Shown piece by piece: positions 60,491 through 64,000 of a DNA stretch of 64,000 bases (position 1 is the stretch's first letter; the number at the start of each line of letters is the position of its first letter). The notes under the pieces were generated by a model. The model made no database searches. It worked only from the letters and a program-made list of their open reading frames with translations, and had not been told where the DNA came from. Both the position numbers and the translations under genes were made by a program. Where the stretch lies: NCBI RefSeq assembly GCF_039525805.1, contig NZ_BAAAHZ010000013.1. The stretch is one strand, 5' to 3'. The stretch is from Dietzia natronolimnaea. Lineage in GTDB: Bacteria > Actinomycetota > Actinomycetes > Mycobacteriales > Mycobacteriaceae.

Positions 60491-60493
60491 GCT
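60488..60493 (+). promoter_or_regulatory. -10 hexamer of atpI, overlapping the wecA stop codon
   Basis: TAGGCT, whose TAG is the wecA stop, ends 7 nt before the ATG at 60501. Identical in sequence and layout to the htrA case. Confidence 0.65.
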
Positions 60494-60500
60494 GCTCGCC

Positions 60501-60947
60501 ATGACGGACATCCCCGCGACACCCGCGCAGCCCGCCGAAAGCCCACACACAGCCGGCCTCCGCAAGGCGGTGCGGCTCGGCGCGGTCGCGCTCGTCGTGC
60601 TCACCGTGATCAGCGCGGCGGCGTGGACCGCCGTCGACGGGACCCCGGGGTTGTGGGGTGCGCTGATGGGCGCCGCGGTGGGCGGCGCGTTCGTGCTCAC
60701 CACGGCGATCGTGGTCATCGCCACGGCCCACTCGGCGCCCCAGACGACCGCGGCCGTCGTCCTGGGGACCTGGCTGGTCAAACTCCTCGCCGCCATGGGG
60801 GTCGTGGCGGCGCTCTCCCGATTCGACTTCTACTCGCGGCCCGCCTTCGCCGTGACCGTCATCGCCGCTCTGATCGTGGTCCTGGCGGGGGAGACGTGGG
60901 CGGTCCTCAAGACCCGGGCTCCGTACGTGGAGCCCGATGCCGGCTGA
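60501..60947 (+). CDS. AtpI-like ATP synthase operon membrane protein (Rv1303-like)
   Basis: 148 aa, four hydrophobic segments (about 27-47, 53-75, 81-105, 113-130). It sits just before atpB, the place of AtpI/Rv1303, which may help c-ring assembly or magnesium supply. A GTG at 60453 would overlap wecA; the -10 position favours ATG 60501. Confidence 0.85.
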   Translation: MTDIPATPAQPAESPHTAGLRKAVRLGAVALVVLTVISAAAWTAVDGTPGLWGALMGAAVGGAFVLTTAIVVIATAHSAPQTTAAVVLGTWLVKLLAAMGVVAALSRFDFYSRPAFAVTVIAALIVVLAGETWAVLKTRAPYVEPDAG

Positions 60948-60984
60948 CGGGTCCCCCTGTGACACCGGGCCGAGACCAGGGTGT

Positions 60985-60990
60985 TATCCT
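60985..60990 (+). promoter_or_regulatory. Probable -10 hexamer of the atpB operon
   Basis: TATCCT about 145 nt before the atpB start; transcription from here would give a leader of about 140 nt. No good -35 is seen. Confidence 0.45.
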
Positions 60991-61134
60991 CATCTGCGGT
61001 GAGACGAGCACGTCACCGGGCTGCACCACGGCCCGAGGCGGTCGCGCGGAATCCCAACTCGGCCGCGAACACCGGGCCACTCGTACCGAACGCGCTCGGG
61101 CGCACGTCGCCCAACACGACCAGGGGAGAACACA

Positions 61135-61941
61135 CTGAGTACCACGCTTCTGGCCTTCAAGGGCGAGTTTCACCCCCCGAACATTGACTACGAGTTCTTC
61201 CCTGCCGATCAGTGGCTGACCGGATTCGCCGGAGACGCCTTCGTCCTGGACCGGCTCATGATCGTCCGGCTGCTCATGGCCGTCGTGCTCCTGGGTCTGT
61301 TCATGTTCGGCATGCGGAATCCCAGGCTCGTGCCCCGGGGTATCCAGAACGTCGTGGAGGTGTTCCTGGACTTCGTCCGGATCCACATCTCCGAGGAGAT
61401 CCTCGGCAAGGAACAGGGGCGTCGCTTCCTCCCGATCATCGCGACGATCTTCTTCTCGGTGGTCGCGATGAACCTGCCCGCGATCATCCCGGGGCTCAAC
61501 ATCTCGCCGAACGCCAGGATCGGCTTCCCGCTGGTCCTAGCGCTCCTGGGATACGTGACCTTCATCTACGCCGGATCCAAGCGCTACGGGTTCGCCAAGT
61601 TCGTCAAGGCGAGCGTGGTCATCCCCAACCTGCCCCCCGCGCTGCACCTGCTGGTCGTCCCGATCGAGCTGGTGTCGACCTTCATCCTCCGCCCGGCCAC
61701 GCTGACCATCCGTCTCATGGCCAACATGTTGGCGGGGCACCTGATCCTCGTCCTGCTGTTCAGCGCCACGAACTTCTTCTTCTGGCAGTTCAACGGATGG
61801 TCGCTGATGGCGGTGGGGACCTCGCTCGTGTCGGTCGCCTTCACGTTGTTCGAACTCTTGGTGATCTTCCTCCAGGCCTACATCTTCGCGCTGCTGGTCG
61901 CGGTCTACATCGACCTCGCACTCCACGCGGAAAGCCACTAG
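61135..61941 (+). CDS. atpB: ATP synthase subunit a, with apparent CTG start codon
   Basis: 268 aa if started at CTG 61135. The N-terminal KGEFHPPNIDYEFFPADQ is conserved with corynebacterial AtpB, yet no ATG, GTG or TTG occurs in frame between the upstream stop (61000-61002) and ATG 61258, which would delete those 41 residues. AGGGGAG (61122-61128) sits 6 nt before CTG 61135, as a Shine-Dalgarno should. Membrane helices follow, including ILRPATLTIRLMANMLAGH with the essential Arg facing the c-ring. Proton channel of F0. Confidence 0.93.
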   Translation: MSTTLLAFKGEFHPPNIDYEFFPADQWLTGFAGDAFVLDRLMIVRLLMAVVLLGLFMFGMRNPRLVPRGIQNVVEVFLDFVRIHISEEILGKEQGRRFLPIIATIFFSVVAMNLPAIIPGLNISPNARIGFPLVLALLGYVTFIYAGSKRYGFAKFVKASVVIPNLPPALHLLVVPIELVSTFILRPATLTIRLMANMLAGHLILVLLFSATNFFFWQFNGWSLMAVGTSLVSVAFTLFELLVIFLQAYIFALLVAVYIDLALHAESH

Positions 61942-62041
61942 AACTCGGGCCGAGAGGCCTGGTACGACCACCCGTCAATCCGACAATTCACGTCCGACCG
62001 GTGCGGAGAAGCCCGCGCCGGCCATCTGAAAGGGAAACCCC

Positions 62042-62281
62042 ATGGACATCGTCACTCTCGCCCAGGCCACCGAGTCGACCGTGAGCGGCTACGGCGCGAT
62101 CGGCTACGGCCTCGCCGCCATCGGCCCCGGCATCGGCATCGGCATCCTCGTCGGCAAGACCGTCGAGGGCATGGCCCGTCAGCCCGAGATGGCCGGCACC
62201 CTCCGTACCACGATGTTCCTCGGCATCGCCTTCACCGAGGCGCTCGCCCTGATCGGTATCGTCGCCGGCTTCCTGTTCTGA
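62042..62281 (+). CDS. atpE: ATP synthase subunit c
   Basis: 79 aa, two membrane helices. Gly-rich helix 1 (AIGPGIGIGILVGK), polar loop ARQPE, helix 2 with the proton-carrying Glu66 in AFTEALALIG. ATG at 62042 after GAAAGGGAAAC. Forms the rotor ring with atpB. The Glu (not Asp) and single-residue context are proton-type. Confidence 0.96.
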   Translation: MDIVTLAQATESTVSGYGAIGYGLAAIGPGIGIGILVGKTVEGMARQPEMAGTLRTTMFLGIAFTEALALIGIVAGFLF

Positions 62282-62312
62282 TCGACGACCACCGACCTCG
62301 TAGGGACGCACC

Positions 62313-62888
62313 ATGAACAACGTCATCGCCATCTTGGCGGCCGAGGGTGGAGAATCACTCCCCCTGGAGACCAGCCCCAACCCGCTGATTCCTCCGCTGT
62401 ATGACATCGTCTGGTCGCTCATCCCGCTCGCCGTCATCCTCTGGCTCTTCTGGAAGTTCATCCTCCCGAAGTTCCAGCAGGTACTCGACGAGCGTTCCGA
62501 GCGCATCGAAGGCGGTCTGCGTCGTGCCGAGCAGACCCAGGCCGAGGCGAAGGAGGAGCTGGCCAAGTACAAGGCCCAGCTCGCCGAGGCGCGCAGCGAA
62601 GCGGCCAAGATCCGCGACGACGCGCGTGCCCAGGGTCAGCAGATCCTCGCGGACATGAAGTCCGAGGCGCAGGCGGAGAGCGACCGCATCGTCGCCGCGG
62701 GCAACCAGCAGCTCGCCGCGCAGCGCCAGCAGATCATCGCGGAGCTCCGCAGTGACCTGGGTCGTCAGTCCGTGGATCTCGCGGAGCGGCTCATGGGTGA
62801 GCAGCTGTCGGACCCGGTCCGGCGTTCGGGCACCATCGATCGCTTTCTGGCAGACCTCGACCGGGTCCCCGGCGCGGGCAAGAACTAA
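62313..62888 (+). CDS. atpF: ATP synthase subunit b
   Basis: 191 aa. One N-terminal membrane helix (VWSLIPLAVILWLFWKFI) and a long Ala/Glu/Arg coiled coil (about 55-165) that forms the peripheral stalk. ATG at 62313, 31 nt after atpE. Single ordinary b subunit. Confidence 0.95.
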   Translation: MNNVIAILAAEGGESLPLETSPNPLIPPLYDIVWSLIPLAVILWLFWKFILPKFQQVLDERSERIEGGLRRAEQTQAEAKEELAKYKAQLAEARSEAAKIRDDARAQGQQILADMKSEAQAESDRIVAAGNQQLAAQRQQIIAELRSDLGRQSVDLAERLMGEQLSDPVRRSGTIDRFLADLDRVPGAGKN

Positions 62889-62902
62889 GGGAAGTGGAGC
62901 CG

Positions 62903-63721
62903 ATGCACGCAGCGAGTCGCGAAGCGCTCGACCAGACCCGGAGCGAACTGGAGCAGACCCTGGCGGCGAACCCGTCCGGGGGAGCGACCGGCGCGAAGGT
63001 GGGCCAGGAACTCTTCGAGGTCGTGCGCGTCCTCGAGGACAACCGCGCCCTCCGGGTGTCCGTGGCCGACACCGCGGCCCCGGTGGAGGCCCGACAGGAC
63101 CTGGTCCGTGGGGTGTTCGGGTGGAAGGTCGACCAGACCACCCTCGATCTGCTCCTCGCTGCGGTGTCCCGTGACTGGTCCAACCCGCGTGAGTTGCGGG
63201 AGGGCCTGATCCGGCTCGGCCGGGAGGCGCTCCTGCGATCGGCGGACCAGCAGGGCCAGCTCCAGGCCGTCGAGGACGAGCTGTTCAGGCTCGGCCGCAT
63301 CGTCGCCGGGGATCCGCAGTTCGAGCAGCTCCTCGCTGACCGGACCGCGGATGCGGGAGCCAAGCGGGGGCTTCTCGCGGAGGTCCTGTACGGCAAGGTC
63401 ACCGCGGTGACCGAGGCACTCGCCTCGCAGGCGGTGGACCGCCCGTCCGGCATGCCCGCGGACGACATCATGGAGATCTCGACCCAGGCCGCGGAGCTGC
63501 GCGGGCGCTCCGTGGCGGTGGTGACCAGCGCCGAGCCGTTGACCGAGCAGCAGTCGGATGAGCTGCGGGCTCGCCTGGCCACGCTGTACGGGCGGGAGAT
63601 CGCCATCCACAACGACGTCGATCAGGCACTTCTGGGCGGCGTTGTCGTCCGCGTCGGCGACGAGATCATCGACGGTAGCGTGGCAGGACGGCTCGACGCG
63701 ATGCGTCGTTCCCTCCGCTGA
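62903..63721 (+). CDS. atpH: ATP synthase subunit delta
   Basis: 272 aa. OSCP-family fold: N-terminal helical domain and a C-terminal region (VAVVTSAEPLTEQQSDELRA, YGREIAIHNDVDQALLGGVV) that binds the b dimer to F1. Much shorter than the mycobacterial b-delta fusion, matching the corynebacterial type. ATG 62903 is preferred to GTG 62894, because AGGGAAG stands 8 nt from the former. Confidence 0.94.
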   Translation: MHAASREALDQTRSELEQTLAANPSGGATGAKVGQELFEVVRVLEDNRALRVSVADTAAPVEARQDLVRGVFGWKVDQTTLDLLLAAVSRDWSNPRELREGLIRLGREALLRSADQQGQLQAVEDELFRLGRIVAGDPQFEQLLADRTADAGAKRGLLAEVLYGKVTAVTEALASQAVDRPSGMPADDIMEISTQAAELRGRSVAVVTSAEPLTEQQSDELRARLATLYGREIAIHNDVDQALLGGVVVRVGDEIIDGSVAGRLDAMRRSLR

Positions 63722-63826
63722 CCGGCCGGTCCGGCACAAGACGAGCTGCGACTCGGCCGTGTTCCAGCGGTGGCGGCTCAGGTACACACCCATAAAGCAC
63801 ATCCCGACTTTGAGAGCAGGAATGAC

Positions 63827-64000
63827 ATGGCGGAGTTGACGATCTCCTCCGAAGAGATCCGCAGCGCGATTGCGAATTACACCTCGACCGTTTCGACCGA
63901 CGCGACGAAGGAGGAGGTCGGCGTCGTCGTCGACACCGGTGACGGCATCGCGCACATCAGCGGACTCCCTTCGGCGATGGCCAACGAGCTGCTGGAGTTC
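63827..64000 (+). CDS. atpA: ATP synthase subunit alpha (5' part only)
   Basis: First 58 codons, cut by the window edge. Begins MAELTISSEEIRSAIANY; VGVVVDTGDGIAHISGLPSA is the beta-barrel crown of F1 alpha. Catalytic F1 core subunit. ATG 63827 lies 105 nt after atpH, AGGA at 63818-63821 as ribosome site. Several A/T-ending codons near the start (GCG ATT GCG AAT) are unlike the rest of the window. Confidence 0.95.
   Translation, partial: MAELTISSEEIRSAIANYTSTVSTDATKEEVGVVVDTGDGIAHISGLPSAMANELLEF

Noticed and set aside
61258..61260. ATG 61258 as the atpB start
   Set aside because: It would remove the conserved N-terminal 41 residues and has no Shine-Dalgarno.

Overview
The window is a contiguous, very GC-rich (about 70 percent) actinobacterial chromosome segment. 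One 59-base assembly gap lies at 14731-14789. Gene content and order follow the mycobacterial Rv1201c-Rv1308 neighbourhood closely: dapD/dapE, LOG, folP2, DUF3117, glgA/glgC, O-methyltransferase/sigE/rseA/htrA/tatB, mrp, MgtE-like/DUF1003, corA, kgd, deaD, the Rv1277/Rv1278-like pair, argS-lysA-hom-thrC-thrB, rho-prfA-prmC-Sua5-wecA-atp. This points to a mycolate actinomycete (Mycobacteriales). It is not a Mycobacterium: the ATP synthase delta subunit is a normal 272 aa protein rather than the mycobacterial b-delta fusion, gpgS is not next to folP2, and rpmE is missing between rho and prfA. The AtpB N-terminus resembles the corynebacterial type. My best genus guess is Dietzia or a close relative (inference, moderate confidence).

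Layout. 1-5.5 kb: diaminopimelate genes dapD and dapE diverge from a 61 bp double promoter, then two LOG-family genes, folP2, a small DivIVA-like membrane protein and DUF3117. 5.5-10.5 kb: M17 aminopeptidase, RlmA-like rRNA methyltransferase, and the divergent glgA/glgC pair. 10.5-14.7 kb: envelope-stress module (O-methyltransferase, sigE, rseA, htrA, tatB). 14.8-23.4 kb: mrp, a secreted transglycosylase, a magnesium-related set (DUF1003, MgtE-like CBS protein, corA), a malyl-CoA-lyase-like gene with two small followers, and an orphan OpuAC lipoprotein. 23.5-34.2 kb: kgd, a small unknown, and a sugar-lactone oxidase diverging from a TetR-led cluster (PLP enzyme, M20 peptidase, MFS transporter). 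34.2-45.5 kb: deaD, a membrane-anchored HNH protein, then a tightly packed set of SNF2 helicase, SWIM zinc finger, SbcD-like and SbcC-like genes, and a MarR regulator. 45.6-54 kb: tRNA-Arg(CCG), argS, the lysine/threonine operon, and an acyl-CoA-synthetase-like gene. 54-64 kb: rho, prfA, prmC, Sua5, wecA and the start of the atp operon, which runs off the right edge inside atpA.

Regulation visible in the sequence. A TANNNT -10 hexamer sits 6-10 nt upstream of the start codon at about sixteen unlinked genes, so leaderless or near-leaderless transcription looks like the rule here, and several start codons were chosen on that basis. In three places the upstream gene's TAG stop codon is itself the first half of the next promoter's -10 box. 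Operons are dense, with chains of 4-nt ATGA/GTGA overlaps. Strong hairpins close most convergent junctions.

Most unusual points: atpB has no ATG, GTG or TTG before its conserved N-terminus and appears to start at a CTG behind a good Shine-Dalgarno; Rho carries a glutamine-rich DQQ-repeat insertion of prion-like composition; short 15-20 bp GC-rich tandem duplications recur at the 3' ends of genes; and a possible nucleic-acid-processing or defence operon (SNF2-SWIM-SbcD-SbcC) groups genes that lie at separate loci in mycobacteria.
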